Source: an uncultured Methylobacter sp. (GTDB lineage: Bacteria > Pseudomonadota > Gammaproteobacteria > Methylococcales > Methylomonadaceae). Taken from it: a stretch of DNA of 5,990 bases. Position numbers and translations under genes: made by a program. Location: positions 1 to 5,990 of the forward strand of contig CAIKYI010000231.1 of NCBI GenBank assembly GCA_903831545.1. Direction: 5' to 3'. Under the pieces are notes generated by a model. It saw only the letters and a program-made list of their open reading frames with translations, had not been told where the DNA came from and made no database searches. Positions 1 through 5,039 of the stretch are shown here, piece by piece; positions within the stretch are counted from its first letter, which is position 1; every line of letters starts with the position of its first letter.

Positions 1-590
1 ACATCGTGCCCGGCCTGATCCTGATGGCCGTGATCACTAACTCCTACGGCAATGTGGTGGCCTCGTTCTACAGCTCAAAATTCCAGCGCAACATCGAGGA
101 GATGCTGGTCTCACCGCTACCCAACTATTTGATTATGATCGGATTTATAGGCGGTGGACTGGCGCGCGGCATCGCGGTGGGAGGGGCTGTGACGGTGGTA
201 TCGATGTTCTTTGCCACCATCCCGTTGCACAACCTCTGGGTTGCGATCTCCGTGTTGTTGCTGACCAGCACTTTGTTCTCGCTGGGCGGCCTGATTAACG
301 CGATCTATGCGAACAGTTTCGATGACATCACCGTGGTGCCGACCTTCGTGCTCACCCCGCTCACCTATCTAGGCGGCGTGTTCTACACCGTCGCGATGCT
401 GCCGCCGTTCTGGCAATCCGTCTCGCTGGCCAACCCTATCCTGTATATGATCAATGCGTTTCGCTATGGCTTGCTAGGGGTGTCGGATGTCAATCTGGGC
501 GTGGCGTACCTGACCATCATAGGATTTAACGCGGTGCTTTTCTGGTATGCACTGCGACTGCTCAATCGCGGCTATGGCGTGCGCACCTGA
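1..590 (+). CDS. yadH: ABC-2 type transporter permease, YadH-like (5'-truncated by window)
   Basis: Inner-membrane permease of an ABC-2 family exporter. The frame is open to the window edge, with an isoleucine codon before the first visible GTG, so the true start lies upstream and about 195 C-terminal residues are seen. E. coli YadH has 256, so roughly the last three quarters is present. The visible part begins VPGLILMAVITNSY, followed by KFQRNIEEMLVSPLP, glycine-rich hydrophobic spans, and the strongly conserved block FDDITVVPTFVLTPLTYLGG leading into LPPFWQSVSLANPILYMINA and FRYG. These match YadH closely as I recall it. Four to five hydrophobic segments are evident. The partner ATPase (YadG type) would be expected just upstream, outside the window. 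The substrate is unknown. Codon use is GC-rich, like the right-hand flank and unlike the R-M cassette. The family assignment is secure; the symbol is by similarity only. Confidence 0.9.
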   Translation, partial: IVPGLILMAVITNSYGNVVASFYSSKFQRNIEEMLVSPLPNYLIMIGFIGGGLARGIAVGGAVTVVSMFFATIPLHNLWVAISVLLLTSTLFSLGGLINAIYANSFDDITVVPTFVLTPLTYLGGVFYTVAMLPPFWQSVSLANPILYMINAFRYGLLGVSDVNLGVAYLTIIGFNAVLFWYALRLLNRGYGVRT

Positions 591-700
591 AGATCGATAT
601 CCTCAACTTTACACGCATGTATTCGATTAATCGCATCCCCGAAACCCGCCCGTTAACCCAATTAATAGTGCATCTTACACGGAACTTGCCACTTTCTTTT

Positions 701-716
701 ACAGAAAAAGTTCTGT
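701..716. repeat. Small perfect hairpin ACAGAA-AAAG-TTCTGT
   Basis: Six-base perfect arms around a four-base loop, about 110 bases after the permease stop. There is no T-run on the 3' side in either direction, so it is a poor intrinsic terminator. It may be a fragment of a mobile-element end or chance. Confidence 0.3.
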
Positions 717-731
717 CGACTTAAGTTACGC

Positions 732-863
732 TCACAGCCAGACGAAAGGCCCAATGGACAACCAAACGATTCTGATTGCGGCAGGTACCACGTACCGAGA
801 AGAGGCTGCACCTTTGGCTGTGCTTTTGATTTTACCGTGCCTGAGAATTGCGTATTGTGTCAT
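732..863 (-). pseudogene. Possible 5' remnant of a Pre/Mob (MobV-like) plasmid recombination gene
   Basis: A 43-codon ORF whose first residues, MTQYAILRHGKIKST, resemble the N-terminus typical of Pre/Mob relaxases (xxYAILRxxKxKs), proteins that are normally several hundred residues long. After about residue 15 the resemblance stops: the expected conserved RH/NxxR region is replaced by unrelated sequence ending in WLSIGPFVWL and a stop. The start is credible: AAGGA lies about ten bases upstream of the ATG, and a possible promoter is present on the minus strand (TTAACC at 908-913, TATATA at 886-891, spacing 16). I infer a decayed mobilisation gene of which only the control region and first codons survive. 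A chance ORF is the alternative. The similarity is from memory and covers few residues. Confidence 0.35.
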
Positions 864-923
864 GTTCGTTTCTTCCTTGTACTCGTATATAAATCCTTGT
901 TTGGGTTGGTTAAGTTTTTTATA

Positions 924-944
924 AAAGTATCATCAGGATACTTT
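924..944. repeat. Dyad AAAGTATC-ATCAG-GATACTTT
   Basis: Perfect 8-base arms (924-931 and 937-944) with a 5-base loop. It sits just upstream of the candidate minus-strand promoter of the Mob-like ORF, where an operator would be plausible. Its sequence differs from the R-M operators (no GGG/CCC ends), so it is unlikely to be bound by the same C protein. Lack of a following T-run argues against a terminator. Confidence 0.4.
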
Positions 945-1052
945 CTGCGAAAGTCCATCGTCCTGCGGAGCTAAAACCATTAAAGTCAAAAGCTTAAACC
1001 CTGTCCAATCAATCTCCTAATTAAAAATAAATCCCCCCTTTTTTGTATCGGC

Positions 1053-1069
1053 GGACATTCGAAATGTCC
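1053..1069. repeat. Perfect hairpin GGACATT-CGA-AATGTCC
   Basis: Seven-base perfect arms around a CGA loop, next to homopolymer runs (six C and six T at about 1033-1044). It lies about 55 bases before the tandem R-M operators. It may be the end of a mobile element or a terminator-like relic protecting the regulator from upstream transcription; neither role is proven. Confidence 0.4.
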
Positions 1070-1124
1070 CCTTCCTTGGAATTCTTGATGCATTTGCTCA
1101 TACAGGCATGTTTTTTAAAAATAT

Positions 1125-1138
1125 GGGAGTTATATCCC
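1125..1138 (+). promoter_or_regulatory. C-protein operator, left site (OL-like)
   Basis: Imperfect palindrome GGGAGTTATATCCC with perfect 4-base outer arms. It is the first of two tandem sites directly before the regulator gene; the TATA cores of the two sites are exactly 15 bases apart with GTG between them. Known controller-protein operators (for example Esp1396I, from memory) have the same plan: two dyads with TATA-like centres, GTG-type spacer and about this spacing. In those systems the left site is bound first and activates. Confidence 0.75.
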
Positions 1139-1139
1139 G

Positions 1140-1153
1140 TGGATTTATATCCA
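1140..1153 (+). promoter_or_regulatory. C-protein operator, right site (OR-like), overlapping the likely C-R promoter
   Basis: Palindrome TGGATTTATATCCA with perfect 5-base arms (TGGAT/ATCCA), one base after the left site. A possible -10 (TAACAT, 1164-1169, 4 of 6 matches) places the -35 at about 1141-1146 inside this site. Filling of it by a second C dimer would then block RNA polymerase, giving the usual switch from activation to self-repression. The exact promoter is uncertain because no good -35 is visible, as is common for promoters that need the C protein. Confidence 0.7.
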
Positions 1154-1195
1154 TCATAAACCTTAACATCTAGACTGTTGTCGATGGTGAATGAT

Positions 1196-1441
1196 ATGGA
1201 TAAACAGGCGAAGCATGATTGTTTGATTTTGTTTGGTGATGGATTAAGAAAGCTCCGTGCCAATGCCGGATTTTCCCAAGAAGAGTTAGCGGAAAGAGCA
1301 GGAATGGACCGAAGCTATCTGGGGGCAATTGAGCGAGGTGAGCATAACTTGGCTTTAATTAATATTGTGAAGATTGCATGTGCCTTGGACTTAAATCCCC
1401 ATCAATTACTTGAAGCTCTTGCAATTCAACCTGGAGAATAG
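1196..1441 (+). CDS. XRE/HTH controller (C) protein of the R-M system
   Basis: An 81-residue single-domain DNA-binding protein, the usual size of R-M controller proteins. The helix-turn-helix covers SQEELAERAG (residues 27-36) and the recognition helix in MDRSYLGAIERGEHNLALIN (37-56). The spacing and residues match the (L/M)DR(T/S)Y(I/L)xxIER..NL signature of C proteins such as C.Esp1396I, followed by a C-terminal dimerising helix (NPHQLLEAL). I choose ATG 1196 because GGTGA (1186-1190) lies five bases before it. An in-frame ATG at 1184 and TTG at 1178 would add 4 or 6 residues but have no Shine-Dalgarno sequence; translation of a leaderless mRNA from one of them cannot be excluded. The gene lies 42 bases after a tandem operator and 4 bases before the endonuclease gene, so the two are almost certainly one transcript. 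It probably times expression so that methylation precedes restriction. General XRE antitoxin is the main alternative, made unlikely by the adjacent methylase and the operators. Confidence 0.85.
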   Translation: MDKQAKHDCLILFGDGLRKLRANAGFSQEELAERAGMDRSYLGAIERGEHNLALINIVKIACALDLNPHQLLEALAIQPGE

Positions 1442-1445
1442 TCAC

Positions 1446-2597
1446 ATGTTTAAAGATTTGCATAAGAGCTTCGAAAAAAATGAAACTGATTTATATTTGC
1501 TTCAACAAAAAGCAGGATTTTCAAGATATATTCTCATCAGATCGCTGCCCAATGATGATTTAAAATCTCTAATACTCTTCGCAAACGGGAAGGCTGCAAT
1601 TAGTGGGAAATCAGAATATTTATATGAGGAACTATTTAAATCTCATATTAGCGAAGATGAAATTATCGACTATATTCGGAAAGAATATCCCGCTGTTAGA
1701 AAGACACGCAAAGAACAAGAGGTGCATTTACCTAAAATTGTAGCAAATTTTGGTGATGTGAAGTGCGGGGTTCGTAATGATAATTTAAACGACACTGCAA
1801 AGGAACTTGTTAGAGATAAATCAATAGAAACAAAGCAAGATCTTGAAGAAAAGGTTGATGAACTGCTTGCAGGAACAATTCGTGGTTATATTTTATGGCA
1901 GTACTACAATCAAGTGACAAATGACCTAATTGAACACATATTTAATGATCACAAGAATATAATTCCAACCCTAAGAAAAATTAAATATGTTGACTTTATG
2001 GTTAAAATTGGTAACGATATAGTTCCTTTTGACCTAAAAATAACACATATTTCTGACGACTATTTTGACCTATTTAAAAAAGGTCTTGCTAGAACAAGAA
2101 CTGGTGATGATGACTACATAGTAGGTGATGAAAAGTCAGAAATAGAAATAATCAAAGACTATTACAAAAGTGTAAAGAAAGGTCTAAACCTCCAAAATTA
2201 CGGGGGATTAAGTAAAATTGAGCTAATCAATATTTTAAAAGAAACCGGCCATCAGGATACGCTTAAATTTATTGCTACATTAAAAAATGACCGAGAAAAC
2301 ATGGTCGCAGAGATTGAGAATAACTTAAGATCCGTGGAATGGTGGAATTACAAATATCAAGGTGAAAGGTTATTTAAAAACAATAATCGATTTTTTATAT
2401 TCCTTGCCTATACAGCATCATTTGAGGATGCGAGACCCCTAAAAGGAAACTTAAGTGAAATTGCAACTAAGGTTAATGCCAGTCTCAATACATTGAAAAA
2501 TGGGCGATTCAACAAAATAAAGTACTATTACACCAAAGACAAAGGACTTGAGGGGGCTTATGTCGTTAACTCAACCTCAGTAATGGTGACCAATTAA
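1446..2597 (+). CDS. Putative type II restriction endonuclease, PD-(D/E)xK fold
   Basis: A 383-residue soluble protein, likely the nuclease of the R-M pair. I could not match it to a named enzyme. The best catalytic candidate is YVDFMV followed by IVPFDLKITH: D183, then D196-x-K198, with hydrophobic beta-strand spacing typical of PD-(D/E)xK nucleases. A second notable block is EWWNYKYQGERLF (298-310) before a hydrophobic strand (FFIFLAY), as seen in the C-terminal part of several R-M nucleases. The N-terminal 140 residues are charged and helical, perhaps for DNA recognition or dimerisation. There is no signal peptide or membrane segment. ATG 1446 is chosen because GGAG (1433-1436) lies nine bases upstream; an in-frame TTG at 1410 lies inside the regulator gene. 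Position 4 bases after the C gene and convergent with the methylase supports the role. Composition is AT-rich, suggesting transfer. The cut site and target sequence cannot be read from the sequence. Confidence 0.75.
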   Translation: MFKDLHKSFEKNETDLYLLQQKAGFSRYILIRSLPNDDLKSLILFANGKAAISGKSEYLYEELFKSHISEDEIIDYIRKEYPAVRKTRKEQEVHLPKIVANFGDVKCGVRNDNLNDTAKELVRDKSIETKQDLEEKVDELLAGTIRGYILWQYYNQVTNDLIEHIFNDHKNIIPTLRKIKYVDFMVKIGNDIVPFDLKITHISDDYFDLFKKGLARTRTGDDDYIVGDEKSEIEIIKDYYKSVKKGLNLQNYGGLSKIELINILKETGHQDTLKFIATLKNDRENMVAEIENNLRSVEWWNYKYQGERLFKNNNRFFIFLAYTASFEDARPLKGNLSEIATKVNASLNTLKNGRFNKIKYYYTKDKGLEGAYVVNSTSVMVTN

Positions 2598-2605
2598 AAG
2601 TCGGA

Positions 2606-2634
2606 AGTACACAACTTTCATCTAGTTGTTTACT
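2606..2634. terminator. Possible bidirectional terminator between convergent R and M genes
   Basis: Dyad with 11-base arms (2606-2616 and 2624-2634), ten of eleven positions paired, loop TTCATCT. Its inner six bases are perfect (ACAACT/AGTTGT). It occupies almost all of the 39 bases between the endonuclease stop and the methylase stop, where a shared terminator would be expected. The stem is not GC-rich and no long T-run follows on either strand, so efficiency may be low. Confidence 0.45.
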
Positions 2635-2636
2635 CA

Positions 2637-4229
2637 TCAGGTTAGCTTCCTATCCCAGAACCCATTTTCATCTAATATAAAATTATCGGTTAAGACATCA
2701 ATAAAATTAATTTTTGCAAATATTGCATGTTCAGAAAATAAAACTTTCAATATGTGTACGAATAAATCGTTTGTGCTTCTCTTTTCAATCGCAAACATTT
2801 TTTCAAACTCACTGAGCACCAATGCCTTAGTTTCTTGCTCATCAAGAAACTTGAGTATTGGTTTTGTGGCTGGTTTTATCAGCGTTATTAGTAAGTCGCC
2901 CTTTATTGTCACTTTCCTATTTAACTGTCGTGGTGCAAATGTTTTTTGTTTTAATAATTCGATATCAAACATTGTGAATCCACACTCCAAACATGCATGC
3001 ATCAATGCATACCATTCCTCTCCAGATAAAGAGTGAAAAGTAATGCTAAAATATTTGTTCGGTTTTAGTACTCTCCAAATTTCCTTAATACATTTTGTAA
3101 TGTCTGCCGCATAGTTTTCAGTGTTTTTTGTTCTCAACTTACTGTCACTAATTACCACTTCATTTTCATAATCTACCGTATTATTTAGCCAAGTGTTCCA
3201 AATTGTACTTTGCTCAAAGTATGGAACTGTATCGCCATAAGGTGGATCGGTAAAAATATAATCTATTGAATTGTCAGGATACTTAAGATTTTTAGAATCC
3301 TGATTATCAATCAAATACCCTCTAGTAAATGAATCAAAGTCAGAGATATTTTCAACCTTTCCTTTTTTTGGAAGACTGTCAATTTTACTATTTTCATTAA
3401 AAAAGTCTAATTTTCCGGAAATTATCTTTGATACTCTATTGTTAAAGTAATGGAAAACATTATTCTCAATGAAAGTTTCGCCTATATAGAAACCTGTCAT
3501 CCATGCTCCAGGCTCCATTTCCCCTCTGCTCTTGATTGGAGGAACGAGTTTCGAGCAATTCGCAAGGTTGGAAGTAAACGCAAGTTTAGCTAAATTCTTA
3601 ATGTGAATATTATCTATAAGTTCAATCTCTTCAAATAAGGCTATGTGACATACCAAGGCTCTAATTGGAAATAAGTTATCAGTAGTCATGTTATCTAAAG
3701 CACTTATTCGTCCATTTCGAATTAAGTCTCTTGAAGGATGATTTTTAATTTTTTCGTCAGCTTCATCTTTAATTAAATTACCTGCTGCATCGGCAGGCAT
3801 CACGCACTCTATTGCAGTTTTCTGGCAACTACATTTAATTTTCATTTTAAGTGGTATACCAACCTTTGATCTTAAGGTGGATATAACTTTAGCATCGGCA
3901 CCGCAAAGTGGACATTTCCCGGTATACCACTCAGTTTCGTATTTTTTAGTCTTTTCAAGTAGACTTACTATTACAGCTTCAAATTGCCTTATATTGACCG
4001 TGCTGTTTAGTAGTTGTTCTTGAATATATGTAGCAGCGGGATTTAAATCACTTCCTATTGCATTTCTCCCATTGAGATACGCTTCACACACAAACACTCC
4101 GTAGCCAGCAAAAGGATCCAACACCACGTCACCTAGTGTTGAATATTTTTCTATTAATTCAAGCAGTTGTTTGGATGGCTTTTTACCCCAATATTTATGC
4201 ATTTCATATCTTGCCATCTTTTGCTTCAT
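2637..4229 (-). CDS. DNA methyltransferase with Zn-ribbon (N6-adenine or N4-cytosine), R-M modification subunit
   Basis: 530-residue S-adenosylmethionine-dependent DNA amino-methyltransferase that would protect host sites from the neighbouring nuclease. Motifs in order: HKYWGKKP (11-18, motif X-like), LDPFAGYGV (37-45, motif I, cofactor loop), D61 in SDLNP (motif II acid), a four-cysteine Zn-ribbon (C106/C109 and C133/C135), about 190 residues of probable target-recognition region, then TDPPYGD (327-333, catalytic motif IV), IWRVLKPNKYFSITFHS (384-400) and KGDLLITL (443-450). Order X-I-recognition-IV matches alpha-class enzymes; the Zn-ribbon and the FHS...KGDLL region recall the COG1743 type of methylase. 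DPPY fits N6-adenine better but does not exclude N4-cytosine. About 70 extra residues follow the catalytic domain. The gene ends in tandem stops (TGATGA). The start at 4229 directly follows the stop of a 20-codon ORF and has only a weak ribosome site; ATG at 4217 is an alternative. The target sequence is unknown. Confidence 0.9.
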   Translation of the reverse strand: MKQKMARYEMHKYWGKKPSKQLLELIEKYSTLGDVVLDPFAGYGVFVCEAYLNGRNAIGSDLNPAATYIQEQLLNSTVNIRQFEAVIVSLLEKTKKYETEWYTGKCPLCGADAKVISTLRSKVGIPLKMKIKCSCQKTAIECVMPADAAGNLIKDEADEKIKNHPSRDLIRNGRISALDNMTTDNLFPIRALVCHIALFEEIELIDNIHIKNLAKLAFTSNLANCSKLVPPIKSRGEMEPGAWMTGFYIGETFIENNVFHYFNNRVSKIISGKLDFFNENSKIDSLPKKGKVENISDFDSFTRGYLIDNQDSKNLKYPDNSIDYIFTDPPYGDTVPYFEQSTIWNTWLNNTVDYENEVVISDSKLRTKNTENYAADITKCIKEIWRVLKPNKYFSITFHSLSGEEWYALMHACLECGFTMFDIELLKQKTFAPRQLNRKVTIKGDLLITLIKPATKPILKFLDEQETKALVLSEFEKMFAIEKRSTNDLFVHILKVLFSEHAIFAKINFIDVLTDNFILDENGFWDRKLT

Positions 4230-4292
4230 TTAGGTCTGCCTGTGTCTTTCGGGATGTTGATTGGTGCAACTTTGGTTATATCTTGATGCCAT
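4230..4292 (-). CDS. Possible 20-residue leader ORF abutting the methylase start
   Basis: An ATG-initiated ORF of 20 codons plus TAA inside the methylase leader. Its stop codon is immediately followed by the methylase ATG (TAAATG), so a ribosome ending here could re-initiate on the methylase. The peptide (MASRYNQSCTNQHPERHRQT) has no recognised motif, and no clear ribosome site precedes it. It may be coincidence; the adjacency and the weak ribosome site of the methylase are the only support. Confidence 0.25.
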   Translation of the reverse strand: MASRYNQSCTNQHPERHRQT

Positions 4293-4309
4293 TTTAAAAA
4301 AGTGTTTAT

Positions 4310-4323
4310 GGGTATTATATCCC
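4310..4323 (-). promoter_or_regulatory. C-protein operator at the methylase promoter (OM-like)
   Basis: Dyad GGGTATTATATCCC (read on +), identical to the left site of the tandem operator at 12 of 14 positions; including flanks, TATGGG..TTATATCCCG is shared. The repeat covers the perfect -10 hexamer of the methylase promoter. A bound C dimer should therefore repress the methylase once regulator has accumulated. The single-site arrangement at M against a double site at C-R is the known plan in Esp1396I. Confidence 0.72.
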
Positions 4324-4342
4324 GCAGACCGGTAAAAAACAA
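4314..4342 (-). promoter_or_regulatory. Candidate sigma-70 promoter of the methylase gene
   Basis: On the minus strand, TTGTTT (4337-4342) and a perfect TATAAT (4314-4319) are separated by 17 bases. Transcription would begin near 4307, giving a leader of about 77 bases before the methylase ATG. The -10 lies wholly inside the OM-like operator. The -35 matches consensus only at its first three bases. Its position just outside the antitoxin remnant shows that the promoter spans, or nearly spans, the cassette's edge. Confidence 0.6.
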
Positions 4343-4356
4343 GGTGAGAAATTTTT

Positions 4357-4503
4357 ATGTCTCAAGTTGCTCGCGATGCAGGGCTGTTCCGCGAAAGTCT
4401 CTACAAGGCACTTTCCGGAAAACGCAGCCCCAGCTTCGATACCATTCTGAAAGTCATTGGTGCTCTCGAACTGAAGCTGCATGCTCAAACCAGCCATCCT
4501 TGA
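4357..4503 (+). pseudogene. HI1420-family antitoxin remnant (C-terminal half of XRE antidote)
   Basis: 48 codons: MSQVARDAGLFRESLYKALS, GKRSPSFDTILKVIGALELK, LHAQTSHP. This closely matches the C-terminal half of the COG3636/HI1420 addiction-module antidotes as recalled (MSQVARDAGLSRESLYKALSGERSPSFDTILKVIKALGLKLHA). Full-length members have about 95-100 residues, so the N-terminal half, including the first helix of the HTH domain, is missing. Upstream codons do not continue the family and contain an in-frame stop. No HigB-like toxin gene is visible next to it. GC-rich composition links it to the right flank and not to the R-M cassette. A ribosome-site-like AAGGTGAG eight bases before the ATG means a short peptide might still be made, but a functional antitoxin is unlikely. 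It marks an insertion or deletion scar at the cassette's right edge. Confidence 0.8.
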
Positions 4504-4625
4504 ACAAGTTGCCCAACCCGGCGCTCAACCTCGCTCTCTTCGGTCGCCGGACGTGGCTGGGGCTGAAGAACCGCCATCTGTTTGATCAGTTCCACCAATT
4601 TGACCCCTCGGCTGTTGAAGCGCAT
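4485..4625 (-). CDS. Hypothetical small protein downstream of the ArsC-family gene
   Basis: 46-codon ORF beginning MRFNSRGVKLVELIKQMAVL and ending VQGWLV, starting 21 bases after the arsenate-reductase-family stop, with AGGAAG about ten bases before the ATG. The peptide is helix-like, with regularly spaced hydrophobic residues and a proline-rich middle (QPQPRPA). I do not recognise a family. Its last few codons overlap the end of the antitoxin remnant on the other strand, so it may itself be truncated or extended by the rearrangement there. The opposite-strand reading frame over this interval has no family match either. Confidence 0.4.
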   Translation of the reverse strand: MRFNSRGVKLVELIKQMAVLQPQPRPATEESEVERRVGQLVQGWLV

Positions 4626-4646
4626 AAGAAATCCGCTTCCTACCGC

Positions 4647-4997
4647 TTAGAGGATTTCGAGCACTCGCTCAGGCGGCCTGCCTATCGCCGCTTTGTCGCC
4701 CTTGATCACAATCGGACGCTCCAGCAACTTTGGGTTGCCTGAAATGATTTCCAGCCACTGTGCATCAGGCCGATCGTCTTCCGGGGAAATACCGAGTTGG
4801 CTTGCGATTTCCTCATTGAACCTGATCAGCTCCTTTGGACCTTTGCCTAACTTTTTCAGCACCTCCTCCAGTTCCACTACGGAAGGCGCCGTATCCAGAT
4901 AGAGAATGAGTTCCGGTTCAACCCCTGCTTCCTGTAACAGGGTTAAAGTTGCTCTGCTTTTGCTGCATTTTGGGTTGTGAAACATTGAAACGCTCAT
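4647..4997 (-). CDS. yfgD: ArsC/YfgD-family arsenate reductase (glutaredoxin-dependent type)
   Basis: 116-residue cytoplasmic thioredoxin-fold protein of the ArsC family. The catalytic cysteine is C11 in FHNPKCSKSR. The three arginines that bind the oxyanion in E. coli ArsC (R60, R94, R107) have counterparts at R59 (ELIRFNEE), R94 (LLERPIV) and R107 (AIGRPPERVLEIL). The length and the CSKSR and IGRPPE signatures fit YfgD better than plasmid ArsC (141 residues). Reduction of arsenate is the family reaction; YfgD itself is poorly characterised and no ars regulator or pump gene is near, so a true arsenic-resistance role is not shown. I choose ATG 4997 because AGGG lies six bases before it; the ATG at 5003 is immediately next to that site and would add only two residues. 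It lies 42 bases after the chemoreceptor stop on the same strand and may be co-transcribed. Confidence 0.92.
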   Translation of the reverse strand: MSVSMFHNPKCSKSRATLTLLQEAGVEPELILYLDTAPSVVELEEVLKKLGKGPKELIRFNEEIASQLGISPEDDRPDAQWLEIISGNPKLLERPIVIKGDKAAIGRPPERVLEIL

Positions 4998-5039
4998 GTG
5001 CATCCCTTTTATTAAGCGAACCTCGCGGCCGATGGCTTT

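Larger units (their letters stand above)
591..1124. other. Gene-poor junction region with mobile-DNA debris
   Basis: This stretch between the permease stop and the R-M operators contains no intact gene of normal size. It grades from mixed composition near the permease into strongly AT-rich DNA. Within it lie a short Mob-like ORF on the minus strand, a 10-base perfect palindrome (CGATTAATCG, 624-633), a small hairpin at 701-716, an 8-base-arm dyad at 924-944 and a 7-base-arm hairpin at 1053-1069. No convincing rho-independent terminator with a T-run follows the permease gene. The left boundary of the acquired DNA is probably inside this stretch but cannot be fixed by eye. Confidence 0.6.

Noticed and set aside
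754..924. 56-codon plus-strand ORF starting MDNQTILIAA
   Set aside because: It is antisense to the Mob-like ORF, which has the better ribosome site and a recognisable N-terminus; no family resemblance was seen.
1021..1263. 80-codon minus-strand ORF across the operator and the start of the regulator gene
   Set aside because: It overlaps the C gene and its tandem operator, has no recognisable domain, and no clear ribosome site.
2626..3036. 136-codon plus-strand ORF
   Set aside because: Antisense to the C-terminal part of the methylase gene, with low-complexity Ser/Asn-rich content typical of a shadow frame.
4283..4318. Plus-strand promoter for the antitoxin remnant (TTGATG ... TATTAT)
   Set aside because: The spacing is 24 bases, too long for a sigma-70 promoter, and the gene is truncated.
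1122..4324. TATGGG..TTATATCCCG copies at both ends of the cassette as att or target-site direct repeats
   Set aside because: Each copy sits exactly where a C-protein operator is expected and is palindromic, so operator function explains them better; no integrase gene is present.
4302..4742. 146-codon plus-strand ORF across the antitoxin remnant and the arsC-family 3' end
   Set aside because: It reads the antitoxin remnant out of frame and the arsC-family gene in antisense; the antitoxin similarity lies in another frame.
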